A stretch of DNA of 64,000 nucleotides from Symbiodinium natans. Lineage: Eukaryota; Sar; Dinophyceae; Suessiales; Symbiodiniaceae. Shown one piece after another: positions 46,894 through 55,700 of this stretch. Positions within the stretch are counted from its first letter, which is position 1. The number at the start of each line of letters is the position of its first letter. The stretch spans positions 23,680-87,679 of the forward strand of contig CAJNDS010000697.1 of assembly GCA_905221605.1 (NCBI GenBank). The letters are read 5' to 3'. The notes beneath the pieces were generated by a model that saw nothing but the letters and a program-made list of their open reading frames with translations, was not told the origin of the DNA and searched no databases. Made by a program: the position numbers and the translations under genes.

Positions 46894-49298
46894 ATCCCAA
46901 ACTCCTCTATCTGTCCATGAAACTGGAACTAGAAGAATTGGAGTCGTTCAACGTAGGAGAAGTGGTGAGCGAGCGAGAAGCGTACAGACTTGCTAAAGAG
47001 AGCGGAAGAAGAGTTCTGTCGAGCCGTTGGGTCAATACGGTTAAGAAGCCTGGTCTTTACCGCTCTAGACTTGTTGTCCGCGATTTTGCCGCTATGGGCG
47101 GCACAACGCTCGCTGAGGGGATCTATTCTCCTACCACCAGCCTGGAAGGGCTGCGGCTCCTACTTTCCGTTCTGTGTAGAAAAGGGTCTGTGCTGTCCTG
47201 TGACGTGTCGGTAGCGTTTATGCACGCCGCTATTGCGCGGCCGGAGTTTGTGCAGCTTCCGAGTAACATAGGAAACGCAAAGACCGGCGAAAGGGTCTTC
47301 CTGAAACTGTTTCGTGCCATGAACGGGCTTCGAAGTGCCCCGCTTTCTTGGTACAAGGAGCTGTCGGCGTACTTGGGAAACCAAGGATTCCAGCAGATCT
47401 TGGACCCTACAATCTTCCGCAAGAAAACCAAAAATGGTTTGGTGATTGTCCTCTTTTATGTTGACGATCTGTTGATTTGGGCCGAGAACACCGCCGAAGC
47501 TCGAAAGGTGTATGAAGACCTGAAGAAACGCTACAAGCTTAAGCTAACAGGTGAGCTCTTGGAAGGAAAACCAGGTGAGGTGTCTTTCTTGGGACGTAGG
47601 ATCTTCCGGAAGAAGACCGGAGAGCCCTGCGTATACTTTGGCTTGGACGCTAAGTACTTGAGGTCTTGCTGTGAGGAGTACGGAATCACTAAGGTGGCGC
47701 CGAAGCTTCCACCATTAGAGCGGCGGTATGCCGACCTCATCAAGAAAGGACAGGACACACCTCTTACGCCAGAGGCGCACGAGCGCTATAGGCGTACCTT
47801 GGGACGCCTAGCCTGGGCGTCGCTTTCAAGACCTGATTTGCAGTATGTATGCGGTTTTCTAGGAAGACACCAGTCAGCCCCCAACGAAGCAGCCGAAGCC
47901 TGTATGAGGGATGTTCTGAGGTGGGTGTCTGGTTTACCGCATAAGGTCCAAGTGTTCCCCTCACGTAGAGAGCTCTTAGCCCCTGATGAGGACCGAGAGT
48001 CAGTGTCGTGTTTTGTTGACGCGTCTTGGGGTTTGAACTCTGTGAGTGGTGGAATTGTGACCTGGAACAACTGTTGCTTGAAGACGTTCAGTAGGAAACA
48101 GACGACCGTAGCTCTGTCATCGGCAGAAGCCGAGCTAGCAGCACTGACTGAAATCGCCAGAGAGGGATTGTATATATCTCTGTTGGTGCAGACTATGGTG
48201 GAGGGGATGCCTTCTGATTCGGAGGAAGGCCGATATCAGTTGCACGCGTACGGGGACTCTGAAAGCGCCCTGTCCATAGCGCAAATGAGTACCCTCCTGA
48301 GGAAAGTTCGCCACATAGAGTTGAGAGCTGCTTTTCTCCAACAACTAGTCGCTAAGGAAAGATTGACGCTGGAGTATATACCGGGGAAACTCAACCCCGC
48401 AGATGCTCTAACGAAATCCCCAACTGCGGAGAATTTGGTCAGTCTTTGTGAGGCCGCTGGCCTCAATACCGAGCCAGAATCGTGGTCGTCGATCTCTGAA
48501 GAAAACGTCGAAGAAGTAAGAAATGAGCCCAATATCACTGAGGAAGTATCGTCGAACGCAGTAAGGTCCTCTCCGCTGGAGGTTCCGAGCTCTTGGATGG
48601 AAGCCGCGACGGCAGTGGCTAGAGGGACAGTGTCGCTCGTCGTTCTGGAGCTTTGCTGCGAAGAGTCGAGTGCTATAGCGAGAGCGTGTGCTCGAGAGAA
48701 AGGCATAGCGTACTTCGGAGTGACTCGGGAAATCAATCTTCTGAGTAAAAACACCGTTTTAGTCCTCGAAGAAATCCTGCGTGTCCTGAATCAGGGAAAG
48801 GTCCGTGTCTTTGCGCATTTGTCTACGCTTTGTAGCTCAGGCTGCCCCTTGAGGTACCTGCGTTTTCGAAAGCGACGAGGTTTGGAACTTTGGCGGAAGA
48901 CGCTAAAGATTCACAAGAGTTGCTGGAGACTTATAGGGAAGCTATTCGGCCCCTATTCCTCGAACGAGGGTTTGCTGTTAACCCACGAATGGCCTGAAAG
49001 GTCCTCTTTGTGGAAGGAAACGGTATTTTTAGAAGTCTCTAAAAGCATTGGTCTGACGCAAGGATGTCTAGTAGATAGGTGCTGCTTCGAGAAGAAAGAG
49101 AAGACTTGGAAGAGATGGTGGTTCGCTTCTAATAGTGCTGCCTGCGTGTGGGAACTGTCTTCGTACGTTTGCGCAGGAAACCACGAACACTCGAAGAGTG
49201 CGCCTCTGAAGGAGTCTGGGACCTACCCGGAAGAGCTTGGAAAGGCTCTTGTCAGGATTGGAAAGAAGATCCTGAAGCAGGAAGAAAGAAAGGACTGA
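46866..49298 (+). CDS. Element D reverse transcriptase-RNase H plus methyltransferase-like domain
   Basis: 810 residues; coding sense begins a little earlier (VPQQAVSEISG, about 46848) in a frame different from the integrase part. The linker matches element C (VPDNAVCEVSG). Reverse transcriptase has LSCDVSVAFMHAA and FYVDDLLIW; RNase H has CFVDASWGLNSVSGG, LSSAEAELAAL and YGDSESAL. After RNase H comes the extra domain: LVVLELCCEESSAIARACARE, then LSTLCSSGCPLRYLRFRKRR and LLTHEWPERSSLW. Here the Pro of the Pro-Cys pair in B and C is Leu. It ends 36 bp before the 3' LTR stub. The domains are well kept although the element is defective. Confidence 0.92.
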   Translation: MSEISGELLDPKLLYLSMKLELEELESFNVGEVVSEREAYRLAKESGRRVLSSRWVNTVKKPGLYRSRLVVRDFAAMGGTTLAEGIYSPTTSLEGLRLLLSVLCRKGSVLSCDVSVAFMHAAIARPEFVQLPSNIGNAKTGERVFLKLFRAMNGLRSAPLSWYKELSAYLGNQGFQQILDPTIFRKKTKNGLVIVLFYVDDLLIWAENTAEARKVYEDLKKRYKLKLTGELLEGKPGEVSFLGRRIFRKKTGEPCVYFGLDAKYLRSCCEEYGITKVAPKLPPLERRYADLIKKGQDTPLTPEAHERYRRTLGRLAWASLSRPDLQYVCGFLGRHQSAPNEAAEACMRDVLRWVSGLPHKVQVFPSRRELLAPDEDRESVSCFVDASWGLNSVSGGIVTWNNCCLKTFSRKQTTVALSSAEAELAALTEIAREGLYISLLVQTMVEGMPSDSEEGRYQLHAYGDSESALSIAQMSTLLRKVRHIELRAAFLQQLVAKERLTLEYIPGKLNPADALTKSPTAENLVSLCEAAGLNTEPESWSSISEENVEEVRNEPNITEEVSSNAVRSSPLEVPSSWMEAATAVARGTVSLVVLELCCEESSAIARACAREKGIAYFGVTREINLLSKNTVLVLEEILRVLNQGKVRVFAHLSTLCSSGCPLRYLRFRKRRGLELWRKTLKIHKSCWRLIGKLFGPYSSNEGLLLTHEWPERSSLWKETVFLEVSKSIGLTQGCLVDRCCFEKKEKTWKRWWFASNSAACVWELSSYVCAGNHEHSKSAPLKESGTYPEELGKALVRIGKKILKQEERKD

Positions 49299-49334
49299 AG
49301 GGAACTACCCCAGGACCATCTGTGCATGAGGGGG

Positions 49335-49350
49335 TGTGTAAAATTCTCCC
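49335..49350 (+). repeat. 3' LTR stub of element D, cut by LINE L2
   Basis: TGTGTAAAATTCTCCC follows the tract CATGAGGGGG. It resembles the LTR start of C (TGTGAAAGTTCCTGT). The next base begins LINE L2. Confidence 0.65.
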
Positions 49351-49351
49351 C

Positions 49352-49372
49352 TGGCTCAAGTTTCGGCTCAAC
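49352..49372 (+). other. Tandem spliced-leader relics at LINE 5' end (L2)
   Basis: TGGCTCAAG then TTTCGGCTCAAC, identical to the minus-strand start of L1. Known dinoflagellate retrogenes often carry such truncated tandem leaders. Confidence 0.6.
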
Positions 49373-49503
49373 CCCGGTGGGGTGCTCAGGTAGGGAGTGC
49401 TGTTGCCTGGAGACTGTACCTAAGGGTGGGCTCCAACAGGACTCAAACCGCAACCACTGTGTTTGCTTGGTAGTCGGCTGCCAGCAACATAGCTGCCTGA
49501 GTA

Positions 49504-49674
49504 CGGCCTCGCCAAGTGCTGAGGGAACTTTTCGGCCTCGCTTCGGCAGAGGGTGTGTTTTCGGCCTCGCTTCGGCAGAGGGAGTGGCCAAGTTTCGGCC
49601 TCGCTCCGGCTGAGGACACATAAAGTTCGGCCTCACTACGGTTGAGGGGATCTTCCGGCCTCGCATTGCTGAGG
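49504..49674 (+). repeat. Array of six short hairpins in the LINE 5' UTR (L2 copy)
   Basis: Units at 49504, 49533, 49562, 49596, 49628 and 49656. The pattern is CGGCCTCGC-loop-GC-N-GAGG; the unit at 49628 has AC/GT in place of GC/GC, a paired change that keeps the stem. Confidence 0.9.
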
Positions 49675-49707
49675 TGCTGGTGGGACTGGCATCAGGCTGC
49701 AGCAGTC

Positions 49708-50679
49708 ATGGGGAAGCATTGTACTGTGTGTGCCCACTGCGAGGTGGGTTGGGTCTGGAATGAAGACTTGTACTACAACCCGTACTGCTGGCATTGCGGA
49801 AAGGCGTGGAAAAAGGCCACTTACCGTGAGCGAGCATGGTCAAGCCAGCGGAAGAAGTGGCAACGGCCAAAGGAAGATGCTACTTGGTGGACAAGACCTG
49901 CCAAGAACAAAGAAGGGATGGCCGACCAAGCCCTCACGAAGGCGTGGGGTACGCTTTCTATGGAGGCAAAGAAGGCCATCGAAGAAGCAGGATGGAAGCC
50001 GCGGACGATGGAGCCGGGGCCAATTTGGCCCCCGGGATTACCTGGCAATGGATCGCAGGCAGAAAGCATGTCACAGAAGGAGTACCATGCGGCCATTGAG
50101 ACTGTGTGGCAAGGAGCCGAGCCCGCAGTGCAAAGGCTCCTCAGAGCGGCGGGTATACCCCCGCCGGGGGACTACAAGCCTGAGGACGAGACGCCAAAGC
50201 AGGAACTCAGCCGCCATGTTGGTACATACAGACGGACGACAAACAAGCTGAGAACGCTCATTGAGAAGAAGGTCCGGCTTCAAGACAAAACGGAGAAGAT
50301 AAAGAGCGAGTTCGAGCAGGCCATGAAGCAGCTTGCGCAAGTCAGCCAGGCCATCCAGGCCACGGAGCTGGAGGTAGCGGAAGCACAGAAGAAGGTCCAA
50401 GCCTGTGTGAAGGATGAAGAGGACTCGCCATACAAGGACGTCGCGGACTACCTGGAAAAGGAAGGGATCATCCTGTCTGAGGAGCAAGCGGAGGCGCTCA
50501 AGACAAGGATGGCAGTCAAAGTCGTGGAGACAGACTGGACGGGAGTCTTGGGACCAAGAGAGCCGAGCATGCCAGTTGAACTTGGCATATATGGGCCGAT
50601 GCGCATGTCTCGAGATGTGTCAGTCAGGGCAACGCCGACGGGGCGCGAACGCTCGCCGGCGCGTGCCCAGGGCGAGTGA
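49708..50679 (+). CDS. LINE ORF1 protein (L2 copy)
   Basis: 323 residues from MGKHCTVCAHCEVGW. The Cys cluster CTVCAHC...CWHCGKAW lies at residues 5-34. Trp- and Lys-rich middle sequence and a predicted coiled coil (KIKSEFEQAMKQLAQVSQAI) follow, with the end RERSPARAQGE. It is likely the RNA-coating protein of the LINE. The frame extends upstream to 49642, but that part lies over the last hairpin. It differs from L1 at a few residues. ORF2 begins 69 bp downstream in another frame. Confidence 0.85.
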   Translation: MGKHCTVCAHCEVGWVWNEDLYYNPYCWHCGKAWKKATYRERAWSSQRKKWQRPKEDATWWTRPAKNKEGMADQALTKAWGTLSMEAKKAIEEAGWKPRTMEPGPIWPPGLPGNGSQAESMSQKEYHAAIETVWQGAEPAVQRLLRAAGIPPPGDYKPEDETPKQELSRHVGTYRRTTNKLRTLIEKKVRLQDKTEKIKSEFEQAMKQLAQVSQAIQATELEVAEAQKKVQACVKDEEDSPYKDVADYLEKEGIILSEEQAEALKTRMAVKVVETDWTGVLGPREPSMPVELGIYGPMRMSRDVSVRATPTGRERSPARAQGE

Positions 50680-50748
50680 AACCTCAGGCTGGGACAGGAG
50701 CGGAGGGGCCGACACCTCAGGGCAGCTCCTGGTCCGAACAGCCAAACT

Positions 50749-50880
50749 ATGAAAGCAGGACAAGTAGAGGAGTCTCAATGGGGAGACTCTGATTTCTCTT
50801 TTGGCGGTGGCCGAAAGCAGTGTCACGGGGACATTGTATGGCCACAGGTACATGGGGAAGGCAGTCAAGCTGTGTGTAGT
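50749..50880 (+). CDS. LINE ORF2, first 44 codons (L2 copy, interrupted)
   Basis: Starts MKAGQVEESQWGDSDFSFGG and is cut after VCS by element A. The same frame continues at 59888 (TQVPNTNST) once element A and one GTAGT copy are removed, as the uninterrupted L1 shows. Confidence 0.85.
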
Positions 50881-51015
50881 TGTAAAGTTTTTCTACTACC
50901 TGGGAACCCCACCTACCAACCCAAAGGGTTGATGAGCATGTGTGGATTTGTGACTCATGTTTTACCGACAGCGCCTTTACCGGTTCAAGGAAAAAGAGCG
51001 ACTTGAAGTTTAGCA
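50881..51015 (+). repeat. 5' LTR of element A
   Basis: 135 bp, TGTAAAGTTTTTC to TTGAAGTTTAGCA, with TG...CA ends. It is short for a copia LTR. Confidence 0.97.
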
Positions 51016-51027
51016 TGGTAGCGGAGC
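51016..51027 (+). promoter_or_regulatory. Primer-binding site of element A
   Basis: TGGTAGCGGAGC directly follows the LTR; same as in B and C. Confidence 0.88.
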
Positions 51028-51052
51028 ACACTGTGCATCCGGGACCGAAGCC

Positions 51053-52333
51053 ATGCCTCGTGGCCGTGATGATGGTTTGGGTTGGAACCCTGATGCTGTG
51101 GAGCCAATGGAGCTCACAGAACCTACAGAGCCCATGGAACTCACAGAACCCATGGAGCCAATGGAACTCACAGAACCCATGGAGCCGATGGAACCCGCAG
51201 AGCCCATGGAAGAAGGGGAACAAGAAGAAGAAATGGAGCCACGAAGAAAGGAGATCAAGATTCACCGTGTTGGCATGGGAAAAGGCTACGGATCTTCAGC
51301 AAGCAGTTCAGCTGAAGGAAGTGGAAGTGCACCAAGGTATATGCCTCCAAAGCCGAAGAAGAAGCCCGAACGACCAGTGGTGGAAGGAAGAGATTACATT
51401 CCCTTGGAAGGAGGAGAACCAGACGGGCCAGTGGAGATCGGGAGTCCTAGTTCCTCTAGCCCCGAAACTACAATGGTGTACCAAGAGGCACCACCTACAC
51501 CGAGAAGGGAGCCGAGAACACTTTCGTCTGGGCACATCGCCTTGGAGCTGCAAGAGCAGCAAGTGTCTGCTGAGCAACGCAGGCGAAGGCAGCTGGAGAG
51601 ACTCTCTGCACTCGCAGCAGAGACGGAAAGGATCCAACGGCGAGCAAGGGAACGAGCCTTGCAGGAACCAGTTCGGTTTCCAAAGTCAGGAGGGCCACCG
51701 CCACCAGCGGGCCCAGAACCAGAGCAAGCTCCAGAGTGTCCACCGCCAGGAGAAGAACGAGCTCCAGAGTGTCCACCTCCGGACCCAATGCCGAGTGGTA
51801 CGAAGCTTCCTCTTCACACGCTGGACGGGGAACCCAGCAACGCAGCAGTGGCGGAACACATCCGCCGGAATGAGGAAGAGTATGCTGCAAGACGTGCCGG
51901 TGCAATTCCTTCAGGAGACGAAGCAAGAGCCAGGGAATCCAAGGAATTTGCTCGTGGAGTTGCATACTTTCGAGCCAGGTACGGCCAGCGAAGCCAAAGC
52001 AGTGGAACAGCGAGTTCCAGCCGAGACACGGGGCCTGGGACCCTACAACCCAGGACGGGGCCTGGGACCCTACAACCCAGGATGGAAGATGCGAGAAATG
52101 AGCCAGGGAGCAGTTCCAGAGGACCACCTCCGAAGGAACGACCTGCTGGAAGCAAGGCGCCACCTCCAGAGCCAAAGGGACCACCACCGAAGCGAGTGGG
52201 AGCAACGCAAGCCACTACGCTCTACCCGAATTCTCCTTGGAGGAGAACAGAAAGGAGAAGAATGCGAGAAAGGGGCGAGGAGCCAAACCCTGGAAATGAG
52301 GAAGATGAATGGGGAGATTGGTCAGGACGATGA
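51053..52333 (+). CDS. Element A 5' accessory ORF
   Basis: 426 residues, the first ATG after the primer site. The N-terminus has a Glu/Pro/Met repeat (EPMELTEP units, about 51103-51210), then EEGEQEEEMEPRRKEIKIHRVG, a Pro-rich part, a charged helix (QQVSAEQRRRRQLERLSALAAETERIQRRARERAL), CPPPGEERAPECPPP repeats and a basic, Pro-rich end with DEWGDWSGR. The overlapping long frame reads meaningless SQNPW and RSTR-type sequence here. It resembles in composition the accessory ORFs of B-D but sits at the front. Family unknown. Confidence 0.75.
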   Translation: MPRGRDDGLGWNPDAVEPMELTEPTEPMELTEPMEPMELTEPMEPMEPAEPMEEGEQEEEMEPRRKEIKIHRVGMGKGYGSSASSSAEGSGSAPRYMPPKPKKKPERPVVEGRDYIPLEGGEPDGPVEIGSPSSSSPETTMVYQEAPPTPRREPRTLSSGHIALELQEQQVSAEQRRRRQLERLSALAAETERIQRRARERALQEPVRFPKSGGPPPPAGPEPEQAPECPPPGEERAPECPPPDPMPSGTKLPLHTLDGEPSNAAVAEHIRRNEEEYAARRAGAIPSGDEARARESKEFARGVAYFRARYGQRSQSSGTASSSRDTGPGTLQPRTGPGTLQPRMEDARNEPGSSSRGPPPKERPAGSKAPPPEPKGPPPKRVGATQATTLYPNSPWRRTERRRMRERGEEPNPGNEEDEWGDWSGR

Positions 52334-52793
52334 GGTCGACTACCAGAAGGAGAAAGCAGAGATCGACTACCAGGAGGAGAAAGCAGAGATCGACTACCAG
52401 GAGGAGAAAACAGAGATCGACTACCAGGAGGAATCAAAATTCTATGGCCTATGTACAAACAAGAGCCTCTACTCCGACAAGACTATGAATGGAACAAGAG
52501 ATCCATTGGTGATGTGGATTTGGACCAGTATTCCAGGAGCAAAGAACCTCTACGACCCCAAGACTATGCAATTCGATTACAATGGAGCAATGGCAATGAT
52601 GCTTATGCTTGGAGTATCAGGTGCGATCATGTTGTGCATTGGATGTTTGCAAGCGACAGTGCATTTGCAGTCATGTCGTCAGTCATGTTTGTGGAGATTG
52701 CAACATTCATGTTTTCGGAGGCGCTTGAGCAGAGGGGCACGGAGAGATCACTTGCGTTCGTGTGCTTGTGTGAGAAAACAACAGAGAGGAGCG

Positions 52794-55700
52794 ATGCTGT
52801 GTGTGCTTGTCGTGTTACAGTTTTCTGCAGTGCAAGGGATGCAGCAGAATGGACCACCCCAACAACCCACAGAACTTTCTGAAATTCTGACTGCATTGAC
52901 AAGGGCGACCCAAGTTGGAATGAGTGCGCTACAAAGGTTGGAGCAACAAGCAAGCAGTTCGGATGATCTGAACCGAAGGATTGAAAGTGCGACAAAGGCG
53001 ATCAAGGCACCAGATGTTTGGAACCCACAAGCCTCGGGAGAGCATCCACCGGATTTTACAACCTGGAAACATCAGTTTCTGAATTGGCTAGGTTTTGCCG
53101 ATTCGCAATACTCAGAAGCTCTAAGTATGATTGAAAGTCTGGGAGCAACGCCGATCGATGTTTCGACTCTCACTACAGTGGAGAGAGAACTTTCGACAAA
53201 GCTTTACCACATACTGACTTCGTATATGCGGGGAGCAGCAACGCAACTGTCTCGAAATTGGAGCAGGGAGCGATGTGGGTATCGTCTCTATCAAAGTTTG
53301 CTTTGGGAATACCAACCAGCCACCAAACAACGAGCTCTAACCCTCAGTCAAGCGATTGGGATGTTTCCCAACTTCGATGGGGGCAAGAGCATGGTGGAGC
53401 AGATTGGTTCACTGGAAAACCTTGTTCGGGAGTACGAGATCGCTTCAGGAAAGACCTACGATCGAGATTTGTTGATGGGAGTTTTGCTTCGATGTTCACC
53501 GAGGGCGATTCGAGACCACCTTACTTTGACAATGCCCGAAGGAACAAACTACATGTCAGTGAAGCAAGCGATTCTTTCATACGAGCAAAGCAGCAAAACT
53601 TGGGATTACCAGACGGTGTTGAAGCAAAAGACCTTGCAGAACACAGCGAGCAGTTCGAATGCAGATCAAGGACCAGCACCAATGGAAGTGGATGCAGTGT
53701 ACGAGAAAGGAGGAGGAAAAGGAAACAAAGGCAACAAAGGAAACAAAGGAGGAAAAGGATCCTACTCGTGGTCAAGCTTTGGAGCAGGATTTCGCCAATG
53801 GAGAAAAGGTGGACGAAAAGGAAGCTACAAAGGAGGAAAGAAAGGACGAGGCAAAGGTTTCCACAAAGGAGGAAAGAAAGGCGGAAAGAAAGGTGGAAAG
53901 CATGGCAAAGGAGGAAAGAAAGGTGGAGGAAAGAAGTTGGACAGAGATGTTTGCCGATTCTGCAAGCAGCGAGGACATTGGGGAAACGAGTGTCCAAACC
54001 GCAATGTTCGAGAAGTGCAGGCGAGCGAGGCCAGCACCGAGGTACCCCACTCGACAGTCGAGTCTGTTACTCCGTCGCAGAGTGCGAGCCAATACAGGAT
54101 AAGGAGAGTGAGGAACATTGATTTCCATCACATTGCGAACACACCACCTGACGGCACAGAGCACTATGAGCTTAGCGAAGTTTCAGAAGAAGAAGGTGAT
54201 TGGTTCACCAGAAGGATAGAGGTGCAAGGACCAGAGTGCTACTACATCGGGGATGAGAGTGAGAACAAACAAGATCATGAGAGTGATGAGCTGTATCAAT
54301 GGTATGAAAACAGCTTGGAAAGAGTTCAAGGAGGATTGGGACCTCCAGGAGGATTGGAACCTCTGAATCAAGGAGGATTGGAACCTCTGAGTCAGGGAGG
54401 ATCGGAACCTCTCAATGTGCGAATGGTCCAGTTGGACACAAAGCAACATGTGGTGATCTTGGATTCAGGAGCAGATGTGAGTTTGTTACCACGAAGATTG
54501 TCGGATGCAGGCGTCGAAGTTTCGACCCCAACCTCTCTGAGGTTGCAAGACGCACAAGGGGGTGCGATGCGAGTTGAAGGTATGCGGCGAGCAGTTTTGC
54601 AGTTCAGTAGCTGCAGTGTGACTGAGGACTTTGTGTTGTCGGACACCAATAACATCTTGCTGTCTTTAGGAAGGCTACTCAAAAATGGATGGAAGTTTGT
54701 GTCAGTGGGATGCAAACAGCGCCAGGGGGGCGAGACCTGGGGAGAAGAAACCCAGGCGGGGGAACTTGTATCTCCCGATGGTAAGGCACGGGTGCCTGTG
54801 GAATACCAGAGGAATAGCTTGAGATTGACAGCGGAAGTTAGAGGAGTCGAGCAAGTCAGGGCAGTCAAGGTGACTTTGGCCTATGACTTTGGTAAAGTCC
54901 CAGAGAAGGATTGGAGCCTTCTACCGAATGGAACGCCAGTCCATCGCCATTTTGGACTTGAGTTTGTAAAGCCGCCGACAGGTACTTGGAAGTACAGGAC
55001 CACCATCGTGAAGGTGGGCAACGAATGGGAAGTGATTGAAGCAACGGAATTGCTCGAGCGAAAATCCGACTTGGAAGATCGAATACCGGGATTGCTTTTT
55101 CGATCAGAAATTCTCACATTCTTGCACAGGACACCAGAGTATCTGGACAAGTGCTTGGTAGAAGAGGTAGCACCAGAAGAAGCACCAAAGGAGGAAGAAA
55201 AGAAGATGGAAGAGGAGCCAGAATGGTTTGGAAGAGAAAGAGGAGCTCCAGAAGAGTTGCAGGTGCCAGTGCCGAAAGGAGTTGTGAAGCAGCAAGGAAA
55301 GGCAGGAGGACACCAAGAGTTGGAACTCGACATGGGAAGTACTATTGTGGTGAATGGAGAGTCACTCACAGCAACGAGTGAGATTGAGAAGCTGCGAGAA
55401 GGTTGTCGGTATTTGGGTTTGAGCGTCTCAGGGTCAAAGGTGAAGATGTTCAGGAGACTGTGCAACTACCTCACCGAAGACAGAGATGAGGACGCAGAAG
55501 AAGTTGCAGACAGGCTGAGGAAGCAAAGGCCCAAAGCAAGAACAAGACCCGGAGTGCCCGAACCGACAGAAGCAGAGATTGAAGAGCATATGGCAACCCA
55601 CATGCCAATGCAACCATGGTGTGATTTCTGTGCAGCGGCAAAGTCGAAACAGGACCATACCCCACAAAGCAGTGAAGCAAAGTATGAAGACCCAGGAAAG

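Larger units (their letters stand above)
41518..49350 (+). mobile_element. Ty1/copia retrotransposon, element D (5'-truncated, integrase-deleted)
   Basis: Same family group as element C (about half the residues match in RT), but no 5' LTR, primer site or Gag N-terminus. Stops occur in the Gag frame just upstream of 41518. The integrase loses its catalytic Glu and everything up to the RT linker. The 3' end is a G-run tract and 16 bases of LTR (49335-49350), where LINE L2 starts. It is a dead copy, but its frames are otherwise open. Confidence 0.9.
49351..50880 (+). mobile_element. LINE copy L2, 5' part (interrupted by element A)
   Basis: Contains the 5' UTR, ORF1 and the first 44 codons of ORF2. 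The sequence resumes at 59883 after element A. It is nearly identical to L1 over all shared parts. Confidence 0.95.

Noticed and set aside
50940-52790. N-terminal part of the long open frame of element A as protein
   Set aside because: It starts inside the LTR and reads repetitive SQNPW/RSTR sequence opposite a better ORF (51053-52333). The real Gag starts further on, although the last part (DYQEEK repeat) could be coding.
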